A DNA stretch of 42,355 bases, taken from NCBI RefSeq assembly GCF_030150285.1, contig NZ_JASLGE010000061.1, positions 1 to 42,355 on the forward strand, given 5' to 3'. This document shows positions 14,412 to 23,491 of this stretch, piece after piece. Position numbers and translations under genes: made by a program. Positions within the stretch are counted from its first letter, which is position 1; each line of letters opens with the position of its first letter. The notes beneath the pieces were generated by a model. The model had not been told where the DNA came from. It saw only the letters and a list, made by a program, of their open reading frames with translations, and made no database searches. Source of the stretch: Pseudomonas sp. GTDB lineage: Bacteria; Pseudomonadota; Gammaproteobacteria; Pseudomonadales; Pseudomonadaceae.

Positions 14412-17069
14412 CTAAGGGCGAACACCCTCCAGCAGGCCTTGGCGCAGCGCTGCGCTGATGGCCGCTGTGCGGTTGTCCACCGCGAGTTTTGCGTAGATGT
14501 TTTTGAGGTGGAATTTGATCGTGTTCTCGGACAGGTTCAGGCCTTGCGCGATGACTTTGTTTGGCAGCCCATTGGCCAGCAGGCCGAGGACTTGAGCCTC
14601 CTTGGGGCTTAATAGAATTGTGGGGCGCACGGGATGCGCTCGCCAGCCTCGCAGGCGGGTGATAACGCAGGGCATTGAGGGGAGGGCGTCGGGGTTGCGC
14701 TCAAGGGCGGGCAGTAACCACGGGCCCACTTCCAGTAGCAGACCGGGCAGGGCATCAGGCGAGATGGCGGCGAGGGTTTGCTGCTCTGCCTGAGGGTTGA
14801 TATCGACCTGTGCCTTGCAGGCGGCAGCCAGTGCCATCAATTCCAGGCGCCAGCGGGGGAGCTGCAAGCCTTTTTCCTGAAGCTTTGTTCCTTCGCGTTG
14901 CAGGCGATTGAGGGCGACAAGGGCGGCACCGGTGGCGATCTGCAATCTGGCTTGGGCCAGCGTCGCGGCGTGTTGGGTGCGCCAGTCTTTGGGCGTGGCG
15001 GCCATGCCTTCGAGATTGATCTGCGTGGCCTCTTTTCGCGCCTGGGTCAACAGCCCGCATTGCACCAGCACTTCAATCCGCCAGGCGTGTACCAACTGAT
15101 GCAAGCGCTGCCAGTTGCGTGCCGTGGCGTGCTCTGCAACGTGTTCCAGTTCATGCAATGCGGGTTGCAAGCCTTTGGCGCGCAATGTGGTGCGCCATGT
15201 CACCTCGGCTGTATTGGCCACAATATCCAGCCAGCCCTCGGTATGCTCCAGAGAGGCCCAGCCGTCCTGTAACCAGGGGGGGACGTGCGACCATTCGCCT
15301 TGCCAGTAGCAGTGTTGAGCTTTCAAGCACCCGATCAAGGCTTTTAGCGAACTCTCGGTACCGAAATGGCTGAGCACGAACGCCAGTGCCTTATCCATCA
15401 AGTGCCGGGCGGCCAGGATATCCCCGGACAGCGCCAGCGCCTGGGATTCATGAATGTTGCAGTAAATTTCTCCACGCGGGCTGGCAACCAGATGCATTTT
15501 GATTTGTGCGGTGCGAACGCTTTTCAGTGCGCCGTTGATATCGCCATTAATCATCAGCGCCATGGTGTCAACGCACGCCAGCGTTGCTTGTATCAACATC
15601 TCTTCCTGGGGATCGGTGCACAGCCGAGGGCGGTGTTCAACCGTGTGTTCAAAGTGGTCCAGGTAGGTATTTGACAGGGTGTTAATGAGGTGGAAGTCGC
15701 GGATTAACCGTGGGTCGCCCTGCAGGTTGTGTTCTGCCAGGCTCAGCAATTGGCTGCAAAACGCATGGTTACCCAATTTGGCATGCAGGTACGCTTGCAG
15801 CAGCAACAGGTCGGGTGCGGTTTGTCGAGCCTGCTCATCAAACTGCTGGATCAGGCTTTGGGCGTAGCGAATGCCTTTGCTCAGCACCAGTGACCAACCG
15901 CCCGCGCGCACCACCAGGCTGATGGCCAGGTCTGTGTCCCTGGCCTGCAGGGCGTGGGCCACAGCCTGTACCCAATCGTTGGCCTGCGCCAGCCATAGAG
16001 CTGCCGCCTGATGAATGTGCTGTGCCTGGTGGGTGTTGACCCTGGAGCTGAGAAAGTCTCGCAGCAATCGGTGATAGCGAAACCATTGGCACTCAGCGTC
16101 CAGCGGAACGAGCAGGGCCTCGAGATGACGCAGTTGCATCAGCAGGTGGGTGCTGTCGGTGCGCCCGCGCACAGCGTCTGCCAGCTCTGCATTAAAGCGG
16201 GCCAATAATGAGGTCTCCAGCAGGAAGGACTGGCACTCGGTCGACAGGCTCGCCAGGATTTGTTCGGCCAAATACTGCGCGATATCGGTGACACCTCCAG
16301 AAAATGCGGTGAGCCCGAACAGGCAGCCATGACTGCTGGCCAGCCACACGCGCGCCAATTGAACTGCCACTGCCCAGCCTTCGGTGGTGCGGTGCAGTTG
16401 CAGTGCGTCTTGCGGTGCCACCGTGGGCCCAAGAATGCGCCGGGTTTCGTCTGGGGACAGGCTTAACTGCTGTGCTGGCACTTCATGCATCCAGCCCTTT
16501 GCCCGCCAATGTGAGAGCGGCCATGCCGGGCGGGTACGGCTGGCGACCACGACGTGCAGCCAGGGCACGGTGTGTTCGATAAGGGTTTGCAAGATGTGAT
16601 TGACTTCGTGGCCGCCCACCGCGTGATAGTCATCCAGCAGTAAGGTCACGGGCTGTTCTGACTGCTCCAGCGCGTGTGCCAGCGCCCGCAGCGTGCGGTG
16701 TGGTTGTGCGTCCAGCGACTGCGATTCGGCCAGCCGTGACAAATGCCCCAGCTTCAGGCCGCTGCGCTCAAGCGCCAGGATCAGGTAAGCCAGAAAGCGA
16801 TTGGGTTCGCCATCGGCCTCGTCCAGCGACAGCCAGGCGACGTTGGCGTTGGGTGTGCATTTAAGCAGTTCCTGACGCCATTGCATCAGCAGCACCGTTT
16901 TGCCATAGCCGGCCGGTGCGACCAACAGCACCAGGGGCACGTGGCCATGCGTGTGCAAAGTGGCCAGCAGCGTCTCGCGTATCTGTGAGGTCACAAGCGT
17001 TTTGGGTGGTGTGATCTTGCCGATCCAGCACCATGAGCAGGAAGCGCTGTACAGAGGGTCATGTGTCAT
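14412..17069 (-). CDS. MalT/LAL-type LuxR transcriptional activator
   Basis: An 885-residue ATP-dependent regulator. The N-terminal ITPPKTLVTSQIRETLL leads into a STAND-type ATPase with Walker A APAGYGKT (about 51-58) and a Walker B-like VTLLLDDYH; a long helical repeat region follows, and the last 65 residues are a LuxR-type DNA-binding domain (LSPKEAQVLGLLANGLPNKVIAQGLNLSENTIKFHLKNIY, given here only to place the helix-turn-helix near 820-870). Such proteins bind an inducer and ATP, oligomerise and activate neighbouring genes. Same strand and about 200 bp ahead of hyuA, so it likely controls the operon. The start is uncertain: a GTG in frame at 17144 would add 25 residues, and neither start has a strong ribosome site. 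Confidence 0.88.
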   Translation of the reverse strand: MTHDPLYSASCSWCWIGKITPPKTLVTSQIRETLLATLHTHGHVPLVLLVAPAGYGKTVLLMQWRQELLKCTPNANVAWLSLDEADGEPNRFLAYLILALERSGLKLGHLSRLAESQSLDAQPHRTLRALAHALEQSEQPVTLLLDDYHAVGGHEVNHILQTLIEHTVPWLHVVVASRTRPAWPLSHWRAKGWMHEVPAQQLSLSPDETRRILGPTVAPQDALQLHRTTEGWAVAVQLARVWLASSHGCLFGLTAFSGGVTDIAQYLAEQILASLSTECQSFLLETSLLARFNAELADAVRGRTDSTHLLMQLRHLEALLVPLDAECQWFRYHRLLRDFLSSRVNTHQAQHIHQAAALWLAQANDWVQAVAHALQARDTDLAISLVVRAGGWSLVLSKGIRYAQSLIQQFDEQARQTAPDLLLLQAYLHAKLGNHAFCSQLLSLAEHNLQGDPRLIRDFHLINTLSNTYLDHFEHTVEHRPRLCTDPQEEMLIQATLACVDTMALMINGDINGALKSVRTAQIKMHLVASPRGEIYCNIHESQALALSGDILAARHLMDKALAFVLSHFGTESSLKALIGCLKAQHCYWQGEWSHVPPWLQDGWASLEHTEGWLDIVANTAEVTWRTTLRAKGLQPALHELEHVAEHATARNWQRLHQLVHAWRIEVLVQCGLLTQARKEATQINLEGMAATPKDWRTQHAATLAQARLQIATGAALVALNRLQREGTKLQEKGLQLPRWRLELMALAAACKAQVDINPQAEQQTLAAISPDALPGLLLEVGPWLLPALERNPDALPSMPCVITRLRGWRAHPVRPTILLSPKEAQVLGLLANGLPNKVIAQGLNLSENTIKFHLKNIYAKLAVDNRTAAISAALRQGLLEGVRP

Positions 17070-17640
17070 GGGGATAGGCCAATGTCTAATCTGGAGCCTT
17101 GAGAGATTGCAGGCCTGCAAGGGGTGATCAAAGTCGGTTGCCACTAATATTTCTGTAGGGTGGTTCTTGCGAAGCGCGAAGAATTCTCTGAAGAGTGCAC
17201 AGGTGAATTTTGGGTGTTACCCGATATGTAACCGTCGTGCACCACGCTGGGGCCTATCAACACTGTTAGCACCGTTTTAGAGCGCTCGCGGGCGCTTAAA
17301 ATAATAAGATGAAACGCTACACTTGCCGGAATAGAAGGCTTTGCGAATAATAGGCCCGCTATTTGCAACTCACATAGGTTCTATGTCTTTTGCTCTTGCA
17401 TGAATTGGAAGAGCTGTCAATGCTGTCGGACGCCTTTCTCGATGCATTTGTAAGTTGTTGTCGCATTGAAGAAATAACGGCGTGAAGCCTGTCGTTAGAA
17501 TGCCGATCACTCGCTCGTCGATGTCGTGCTGATATCAGCTCGACGCCAATCGGACGTGGCGCCGCATTCTCGGTTTAACCTCCGCATATTGGGCTCACGC
17601 TCATTCTGCATTTATTGCCCTTTACCGATGGAGTCCTAAG
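17070..17640. other. divergent control region between regulator gene and aotJ
   Basis: No gene supported. The minus-strand frame at 17144-17368 has no ribosome site or familiar product. The right half carries ArgR-type boxes for aotJ; promoters for the regulator must lie in the left half but none is clear by eye. Confidence 0.5.
17424..17480 (+). promoter_or_regulatory. candidate ArgR binding boxes upstream of aotJ
   Basis: TGTCGC followed by 8 bases and AATAACG at 17459-17479 fits the P. aeruginosa ArgR half-site TGTCGCN8AAN5 exactly. A weaker TGTCGG copy starts at 17424, 35 bp upstream, and TGTCGT copies start at 17490 and 17522. The argR gene itself is in this cluster. Binding is inferred from the motif. 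Confidence 0.6.
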
Positions 17641-18423
17641 ATGAAGAAACTCGCACTTCTTGGCGCCCTGGCACTGTCCGTGCTGTCCGTGCAGGCTTTT
17701 GCCGATGAAAAACCACTGAAAATTGGTATCGAAGCGGCTTACCCTCCGTTTGCCTCGAAGGCACCGGATGGCAGTATCGTGGGTTTTGACTACGACATCG
17801 GTAACGCGCTGTGCGCAGAGATGAAGGTCAAGTGTGTTTGGGTCGAGCAAGAGTTCGACGGCCTGATCCCGGCCCTCAAAGTGCGCAAGATCGATGCCAT
17901 TCTGTCTTCGATGTCGATCACCGAAGACCGTAAAAAGTCGGTCGACTTCACCCACAAGTACTACCTCACGCCCGCACGCCTGGTGTTGAAGGAAGGCACG
18001 GCGGTGAGCGACAGCCTGGAAGAACTCAAAGGCAAGAAAATTGGCGTGCAGCGCGGTTCGATCCATGACCGTTTCGCCAAGGAAGTGCTGGCCCCAAAAG
18101 GGGCAACGGTGGTGCCTTACAGCTCACAGAACGAAATCTACCTGGACGTCCAGGCCGGTCGCCTTGATGGCACCGTGGCGGACGCCACCCTGCTGGAAGA
18201 CGGTTTCCTGAAAACGCCTCAAGGCAAGGGTTTCGCGTTTGTAGGCCCGCAGTTCACTGACGCCAAGTACTTCGGTGACGGCATCGGTATCGCGGTTCGC
18301 AAGGGTGACGCATTGAAAGACAAAATCAACACCGCGATCGATGGTATTCGTGCCGATGGCACCTACAAAACCATCCAGGACAAATACTTCAACTTCGATA
18401 TTTACGGCCCAGAAGCCCAGTAA
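17641..18423 (+). CDS. aotJ: arginine/ornithine ABC transporter, periplasmic binding protein
   Basis: A 260-residue periplasmic solute-binding protein of the lysine/arginine/ornithine/histidine family. Residues 1-21 are the signal peptide (cleavage at QAFA/DEK). The family signature GFDYDIGNALCAEM and the ligand segment SSMSITEDRKKSVDFT are present, and the C-terminus has DGTYKTIQDKYF. It delivers arginine and ornithine to AotQMP. The ATG is preceded by GGAG. It is the first gene of aotJQMP and lies behind ArgR-type boxes; a hairpin after it probably limits expression of the downstream permease genes. Confidence 0.95.
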   Translation: MKKLALLGALALSVLSVQAFADEKPLKIGIEAAYPPFASKAPDGSIVGFDYDIGNALCAEMKVKCVWVEQEFDGLIPALKVRKIDAILSSMSITEDRKKSVDFTHKYYLTPARLVLKEGTAVSDSLEELKGKKIGVQRGSIHDRFAKEVLAPKGATVVPYSSQNEIYLDVQAGRLDGTVADATLLEDGFLKTPQGKGFAFVGPQFTDAKYFGDGIGIAVRKGDALKDKINTAIDGIRADGTYKTIQDKYFNFDIYGPEAQ

Positions 18424-18444
18424 TACGTCGCAGCGGTCTGTCCT

Positions 18445-18487
18445 AAATGGCGCAAGCAACAGGATCTCTGAAGTTTGCGCCATTTTT
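18445..18487 (+). terminator. intercistronic hairpin after aotJ
   Basis: AAATGGCGCAA (18445-18455) pairs with TTGCGCCATTT (18475-18485), followed by more T. The 19-base loop and the position after the binding-protein gene suggest a partial terminator or an mRNA-stabilising hairpin, giving more AotJ than permease. Confidence 0.65.
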
Positions 18488-18513
18488 TCATCCAAATTTT
18501 GAGGACCTGAATC

Positions 18514-19203
18514 ATGTTGAAAGGCTACGGGGCTGTCATCCTCGATGGCGCTTGGCTGACGCTTCAGCTCGCCTTGTCGTCCATGGCCCTGGCCATTGTT
18601 CTAGGTCTGATTGGTGTTTCCTTGCGCCTGTCGCCGGTGCGCTGGTTGGCCTGGCTGGGCGATTTGTACTCCACGGTGATCCGTGGCATTCCTGACTTGG
18701 TGCTGATCCTGCTGATTTTCTACGGCGGCCAGGACCTGCTGAACCGCGTCGCGCCCTTGCTGGGTTATGACGACTACATTGACTTGAACCCGTTGGCCGC
18801 CGGTATCGGCACCTTGGGGTTCATCTTCGGTGCGTACCTGTCTGAAACGTTCCGTGGTGCCTTTATGGCCATCCCCAAGGGGCAGGCAGAAGCCGGCATG
18901 GCGTATGGCATGAGCTCTTTTCAGGTGTTTTTCCGGGTGTTGGTGCCCCAGATGATTCGCTTGGCGATCCCGGGCTTTACCAATAACTGGCTGGTACTGA
19001 CCAAAGCCACCGCGCTGATTTCGGTGGTCGGTTTGCAAGACATGATGTTCAAGGCCAAGCAGGCGGCAGATGCCACCCGCGAACCCTTCACGTTCTTCCT
19101 GGCGGTGGCCGCGTTGTACCTGGTGTTGACCAGTGTTTCGCTGCTGGCCTTGCGACAACTTGAGAAACGCTACTCGGTAGGCGTAAGGACGGCTGATTTA
19201 TGA
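18514..19203 (+). CDS. aotQ: arginine/ornithine ABC transporter, permease
   Basis: A 229-residue inner-membrane permease of the HisQ/HisM type. An N-terminal GAWLTLQLALSSMALAIVLG helix is followed by the RGIPDLVLILLIFYGGQ signature of polar amino-acid permeases and the EAGMAYGMSSFQVFFRVLVPQM (EAA) loop that contacts the ATPase; about five membrane helices are visible. GAGG precedes the ATG. Its last bases overlap the start of aotM (ATGA), indicating translational coupling. It pairs with AotM and AotP to import arginine and ornithine. Confidence 0.94.
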   Translation: MLKGYGAVILDGAWLTLQLALSSMALAIVLGLIGVSLRLSPVRWLAWLGDLYSTVIRGIPDLVLILLIFYGGQDLLNRVAPLLGYDDYIDLNPLAAGIGTLGFIFGAYLSETFRGAFMAIPKGQAEAGMAYGMSSFQVFFRVLVPQMIRLAIPGFTNNWLVLTKATALISVVGLQDMMFKAKQAADATREPFTFFLAVAALYLVLTSVSLLALRQLEKRYSVGVRTADL

Positions 19204-19898
19204 TCTTCGACTACACCGTCATTTGGGACAGCCTGCCGCTGTACTTCAGTGGGCTGTTGACCACCCTCAAGCTGCTGTCGATTTCGCTGTTTTTCGGCTT
19301 GCTGGCCGCTGTGCCATTGGGCCTGATGCGCGTGTCCAAGCAGCCCTTCGTCAACGGTATCGCCTGGTTGTACACCTATGTGATTCGTGGCACACCGATG
19401 CTGGTGCAACTGTTCCTGATCTATTACGGTTTGGCGCAGTTCGAAGCGGTACGCGAAAGTTTCCTGTGGCCATTGCTGTCCAGTGCAACCTTCTGTGCGT
19501 GCCTGGCCTTTGCGATCAATACCAGCGCCTACACCGCCGAGATCATTGCCGGCAGCCTCAAGGCCACGCCCAATGGCGAGATTGAAGCGGCCAAGGCGAT
19601 GGGCATGTCCCGCACTAAAATGTACCGTCGTATCTTGCTGCCCTCGGCCATGCGCCGTGCGCTGCCGCAATACAGCAACGAAGTGATCATGATGTTGCAG
19701 ACCACCAGCCTGGCGTCCATTGTGACCCTGATTGATATCACGGGTGCGGCGCGTACCGTCAACGCGCAGTATTACTTGCCGTTTGAGGCGTACATCACCG
19801 CAGGGGTGTTCTACCTGTGCCTGACCTTCATTCTGGTGCGCCTGTTCAAACTGGCCGAGCGCCGCTGGCTGGGCTATATGGCCCCGCGCAAGGCCTGA
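19200..19898 (+). CDS. aotM: arginine/ornithine ABC transporter, permease
   Basis: A 232-residue second permease subunit. It has the RGTPMLVQLFLIYYGLAQF signature and an EAA loop (EIEAAKAMGMSRTKMYRRIL), with about five membrane helices. The ATG at 19200 shares four bases with the aotQ stop. In P. aeruginosa, as I recall, an extra gene (PA0891) follows aotM before aotP; here only 83 bp separate them, so that gene is absent. Confidence 0.94.
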   Translation: MIFDYTVIWDSLPLYFSGLLTTLKLLSISLFFGLLAAVPLGLMRVSKQPFVNGIAWLYTYVIRGTPMLVQLFLIYYGLAQFEAVRESFLWPLLSSATFCACLAFAINTSAYTAEIIAGSLKATPNGEIEAAKAMGMSRTKMYRRILLPSAMRRALPQYSNEVIMMLQTTSLASIVTLIDITGAARTVNAQYYLPFEAYITAGVFYLCLTFILVRLFKLAERRWLGYMAPRKA

Positions 19899-19981
19899 GC
19901 CGTGAATTGTATTGATCCAGTGTTGCCCGTGCGCCCCGTGCGCTTGCTTAACGACTGACTGTTTTTGTGAGAACCGACAGC

Positions 19982-20746
19982 ATGTACAAACTTGAAGTCC
20001 AAGACCTGCATAAACGCTATGGCAGTCATGAAGTGCTCAAAGGCGTTTCCCTGGCCGCCAAGGCAGGCGATGTCATCAGCATCATCGGTTCCAGCGGTTC
20101 GGGTAAAAGCACCTTTTTGCGGTGCATCAACCTGCTGGAGCAGCCCCATGCGGGCAAGATCCTGCTGAACAACGAAGAGCTGAAGCTGGTCGCCAACAAA
20201 GAGGGGGCGCTGGTAGCCGCCGACCCCAAACAACTGCAGCGTATGCGCTCACGCCTGTCGATGGTGTTCCAGCATTTCAACCTGTGGTCGCACATGACCG
20301 CGCTGGAAAACATCATGGAAGCACCGGTGCACGTCTTGGGTATGACCAAGGCTGAAGCCCGGGAAAAAGCCGAGCATTACCTGAACAAGGTGGGCGTGTC
20401 CCATCGCAAGGAGGCCTACCCGGGCCACATGTCCGGCGGCGAGCAGCAGCGTGTGGCGATCGCCCGTGCGCTGGCGATGGAGCCCGAAGTCATGTTGTTT
20501 GACGAGCCGACCTCTGCCCTTGACCCTGAGCTGGTGGGGGATGTGCTCAAGGTCATGCAGGACCTGGCCCAGGAAGGCCGTACGATGGTGGTGGTGACCC
20601 ACGAAATGGGCTTTGCCCGTGAAGTGTCAAACCAACTGGTGTTCCTGCATAAAGGCATCGTCGAAGAAAGCGGTAACCCGCGTGAAGTGCTGGTGAACCC
20701 GCAATGCGAGCGTTTGCAGCAGTTCTTGTCCGGTAGCCTCAAGTAA
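19982..20746 (+). CDS. aotP: arginine/ornithine ABC transporter, ATP-binding protein
   Basis: A 254-residue HisP-like ATPase. Walker A GSSGSGKST (about residues 37-45), a Q-loop QHFNLWSHMTALEN, signature MSGGEQQRV, Walker B LFDEPTSALDPE and the switch His in VVVTHEMGF are all intact. It drives import through AotQM. The ATG at 19982 is chosen; an in-frame GTG five codons earlier exists. The ribosome site is weak (GTGAGA). A REP-type hairpin follows the stop, and argR is next. Confidence 0.94.
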   Translation: MYKLEVQDLHKRYGSHEVLKGVSLAAKAGDVISIIGSSGSGKSTFLRCINLLEQPHAGKILLNNEELKLVANKEGALVAADPKQLQRMRSRLSMVFQHFNLWSHMTALENIMEAPVHVLGMTKAEAREKAEHYLNKVGVSHRKEAYPGHMSGGEQQRVAIARALAMEPEVMLFDEPTSALDPELVGDVLKVMQDLAQEGRTMVVVTHEMGFAREVSNQLVFLHKGIVEESGNPREVLVNPQCERLQQFLSGSLK

Positions 20747-20750
20747 GTAC

Positions 20751-20824
20751 AGCAGGAGCTGCAGGCGCTCGCGATCGTTTAAACCCATCAAAAGATCACG
20801 AGCCGTCGAGTCGCGGCTCCTGCA
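20751..20824. repeat. REP-type hairpin between aotP and argR
   Basis: AGCAGGAGCTGCAGGCGCTCGCGATC is mirrored by GATCACGAGCCG...CGGCTCCTGC, with the shared GATC-T4/A4 core in between. It may protect the upstream mRNA or uncouple argR from aotJQMP. Confidence 0.7.
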
Positions 20825-20908
20825 AGCAAGGCGTTTAGAGTTGTGTTCATTTACGGGCTAGCATTGGCCCTCGTCTTTACCACTGTTTTTCGCTTCGGAT
20901 AGCACGCC

Positions 20909-21889
20909 ATGACCGCCCATCGAATTGGTTTCCTCATTTGGCCCAGCACCAAAGCCTTGACTCTGGCGCTGGCTGAGGAAGCGTTGCGTGTTGCTCAGCG
21001 CGTGCACCCTGAAGTGGTTTACGAGCTGGCCTTCTTGCAGGCCGAGCCGCCGCTTGAAGGCGCGTGGCAACTGCCTGGCGTGCCGTGGGCAGGTAAGCTT
21101 GAAGGCTGTCAGAAACTGTTTCTGCTGGCCGACGAGCCGCCCCTGACGATGGTGCCAGCCTTGAGCACGGCGCTTAAACAACTGGTGCGCACTGGCTGTG
21201 TGATTGGCGGCTTGTCGGCCGGTGTTTACCCGCTGGCGCAATTGGGGTTGCTCGACGGGTATCGGGCTGCCGTGCACTGGCGCTGGCAGGACGACTTTGC
21301 CGAGCGATTCCCCAAAGTGATCGCCACCAGCCACTTGTTCGACTGGGACCGCGACCGCCTGAGCGCCTGCGGCGGCCTGGCCGTGCTGGACTTGTTGCTC
21401 GCCGTGCTGGCCCGCGATCACGGTGCCGAGTTGGCCGGGGCGGTGTCCGAAGAGCTCGTGGTGGAGCGCATTCGTGAAGGCGGTGAGCGTCAGCGTATTC
21501 CGTTGCAAAATCGCCTGGGCTCAAGCCATCCAAAACTCACGCAGGCGGTGCTGTTGATGGAGGCCAATATTGAAGAACCGTTGACCACCGATGAAATCGC
21601 CCAGCACGTGTGTGTGTCCCGCCGGCAATTGGAGCGTATTTTCAAGCAGTACCTCAATCGCGTGCCTAGCCAGTATTACCTGGAGCTGCGCCTGAACAAG
21701 GCCCGGCAAATGCTGATGCAAACCAGTAAATCGATCATTCAGATCGGCCTGTCGTGCGGCTTTTCTTCCGGGCCGCATTTCTCCAGCGCTTACCGTAACT
21801 TCTTTGGGGCCACCCCGCGCGAAGACCGCAACCAGCGACGTAGCAGCAGCCCGTTCGAATTGTCGTCCGCGCCTGCCGAACGCGGTTGA
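20909..21889 (+). CDS. argR: arginine-responsive AraC-type regulator
   Basis: A 326-residue Pseudomonas ArgR, unrelated to the E. coli repressor of that name. The N-terminal 190 residues form a DJ-1/PfpI-like (class I amidotransferase-like) domain with GCVIGGLSAGVYPLA; the C-terminal 110 residues hold two AraC helix-turn-helices (TTDEIAQHVCVSRRQLERIF and IIQIGLSCGFSSGPHFSSAYRNFFG). With arginine it activates aot and aru genes and represses some biosynthetic ones in P. aeruginosa. Matching boxes are found before aotJ and aruC here. It lies about 160 bp after aotP, possibly as the tail of the same transcript. Confidence 0.94.
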   Translation: MTAHRIGFLIWPSTKALTLALAEEALRVAQRVHPEVVYELAFLQAEPPLEGAWQLPGVPWAGKLEGCQKLFLLADEPPLTMVPALSTALKQLVRTGCVIGGLSAGVYPLAQLGLLDGYRAAVHWRWQDDFAERFPKVIATSHLFDWDRDRLSACGGLAVLDLLLAVLARDHGAELAGAVSEELVVERIREGGERQRIPLQNRLGSSHPKLTQAVLLMEANIEEPLTTDEIAQHVCVSRRQLERIFKQYLNRVPSQYYLELRLNKARQMLMQTSKSIIQIGLSCGFSSGPHFSSAYRNFFGATPREDRNQRRSSSPFELSSAPAERG

Positions 21890-22027
21890 CGCTTTTTCCT
21901 GTGCGCCCGCGTGCAGCCCCTGTGCCGGTGTGCGAATGACTGCCAGGTCACGGCGCTAAAAATCAAACCGCCAAGGTGCTGCCGTAAATCAAGCCCAGCG
22001 TTTAGACTGCGCCTTTGTGACGCAATA

Positions 22028-22100
22028 TGTCGCATTGTCGACAGCTCTGGAAAAACGTGGTTTAGCGCTATAAGAAGTTGTCGCTTGACGACAAGGCGTG
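22028..22100 (+). promoter_or_regulatory. candidate ArgR binding boxes upstream of aruC
   Basis: TGTCGC at 22079-22084 with 8 bases and AAGGCGT fits TGTCGCN8AAN5 exactly. Another TGTCGC at 22028-22033 starts 51 bp upstream, within overlapping dyads (GACGC...TGTCG, TTGTCGACAG). They end about 72 bp before the aruC start, a suitable place for activation of the AST operon. Confidence 0.6.
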
Positions 22101-22171
22101 ACCCCCTGCGTATCCCTACAATCCCCCATCGCTCGCCAGTTTAGGCAGGCGTTCCTCTTCAGGAGACTCCG

Positions 22172-23389
22172 ATGTCCGTTGAGCAAGCCCCGGTGCAACG
22201 CGCCGATTTCGACCAGGTCATGGTGCCTAACTACGCACCGGCTGCCTTTATTCCTGTACGCGGTGCCGGTTCCCGAGTCTGGGATCAGGCCGGGCGCGAA
22301 CTGATCGACTTCGCGGGTGGCATTGCCGTTAACGTGTTGGGTCATGCGCATCCGGCATTGGTCGGCGCGTTGACGGAGCAGGCGAACAACCTGTGGCATG
22401 TGTCGAACGTATTTACCAACGAGCCTGCGCTGCGTCTGGCCAAAAAACTGGTCGATGCCACGTTTGCCGATCGCGTGTTCTTCTGCAACTCGGGTGCCGA
22501 GGCCAACGAGGCCGCGTTCAAGCTGGCCCGTCGTGTGGCCCATGATCGCTTTGGTGAAGAGAAGTACGAGATCATCGCGGCCCTCAACAGCTTCCACGGC
22601 CGTACCCTGTTTACGGTGAACGTCGGCGGGCAGTCGAAGTACTCCGATGGCTTTGGCCCGAAAATCACCGGCATCACCCACGTGCCGTTCAACGACCTGG
22701 CCGCCCTCAAGGCCGCCATCTCGGACAAGACCTGCGCCGTGGTGCTGGAGCCGATTCAAGGCGAAGGCGGTGTGCTGCCGGCCGAGCTGGCGTACCTGCA
22801 AGGCGCTCGCGAACTGTGCGATCAACACCATGCGTTGCTGGTGTTCGATGAGGTGCAAACCGGCATGGGCCGTACCGGCGAGCTGTTTGCCTACCAACAT
22901 TACGGTGTGACCCCCGACATTCTGACCAGCGCCAAGAGCCTGGGCGGCGGGTTCCCGATTGCCGCGATGCTCACCACCGAAGCGTTGGCCAAGCACCTGG
23001 TCGTCGGCACGCACGGCACCACCTACGGCGGCAACCCGCTGGCGTGCGCAGTGGGCAATGCGGTGATCGACGTGATCAACACCCCTGAAGTGTTGAACGG
23101 CGTTAAAACCCGGCACGATCAATTCAAGACGCGCCTTGAGCACATTGGCCAGCAGTACGGCCTGTTCAGCGAAGTGCGTGGCATGGGCCTGTTGCTGGGT
23201 TGCGTGTTGAGCGATGCCTGGAAAGGCAAGGCGAAGGACGTGTTCAACGCTGCGGAAAAAGAAAACCTGATGATCCTGCAAGCCGGCCCCGACGTGGTGC
23301 GTTTCGCGCCAAGCCTGGTGGTGGAGGATGCCGACATCACCGAAGGCCTGGACCGTTTTGAGCGTGCAGTCAAAAACCTGACCGCCTGA
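22172..23389 (+). CDS. aruC: succinylornithine/acetylornithine aminotransferase
   Basis: A 405-residue class III PLP aminotransferase that converts N2-succinylornithine to succinylglutamate semialdehyde in the AST pathway and can also act on acetylornithine. The PLP lysine is K255 in TSAKSLGGGFP; NSGAEANEAAFKLAR and VFDEVQTGMGRTG are the other cofactor motifs. AGGAG precedes the ATG. It heads the aruCFGDB-x-E cluster behind ArgR-type boxes, with a REP-type hairpin between it and aruF. Confidence 0.96.
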   Translation: MSVEQAPVQRADFDQVMVPNYAPAAFIPVRGAGSRVWDQAGRELIDFAGGIAVNVLGHAHPALVGALTEQANNLWHVSNVFTNEPALRLAKKLVDATFADRVFFCNSGAEANEAAFKLARRVAHDRFGEEKYEIIAALNSFHGRTLFTVNVGGQSKYSDGFGPKITGITHVPFNDLAALKAAISDKTCAVVLEPIQGEGGVLPAELAYLQGARELCDQHHALLVFDEVQTGMGRTGELFAYQHYGVTPDILTSAKSLGGGFPIAAMLTTEALAKHLVVGTHGTTYGGNPLACAVGNAVIDVINTPEVLNGVKTRHDQFKTRLEHIGQQYGLFSEVRGMGLLLGCVLSDAWKGKAKDVFNAAEKENLMILQAGPDVVRFAPSLVVEDADITEGLDRFERAVKNLTA

Positions 23390-23403
23390 TTCACGCGTTA
23401 ACC

Positions 23404-23455
23404 CTGCAGGAGCGAGCTTTTTAAAAGATCGCGAGCAAGCTCGCTCCTACAGAGG
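23404..23455. repeat. REP-type hairpin between aruC and aruF
   Basis: CTGCAGGAGCGAGCTT pairs with AAGCTCGCTCCTACAG around a TTTAAAAGATCGCGAGC centre. It is a compact member of the family seen at 4963 and 29885, and may set different mRNA levels for aruC and the rest of the operon. Confidence 0.8.
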
Positions 23456-23491
23456 CCCCCTTTTTTATTTTCTGGATTAAGGAGTGACACC

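Noticed and set aside
17144..17368. Minus-strand frame ahead of the LAL regulator
   Set aside because: No ribosome site, no family features; it lies in the control region shared with aotJ.
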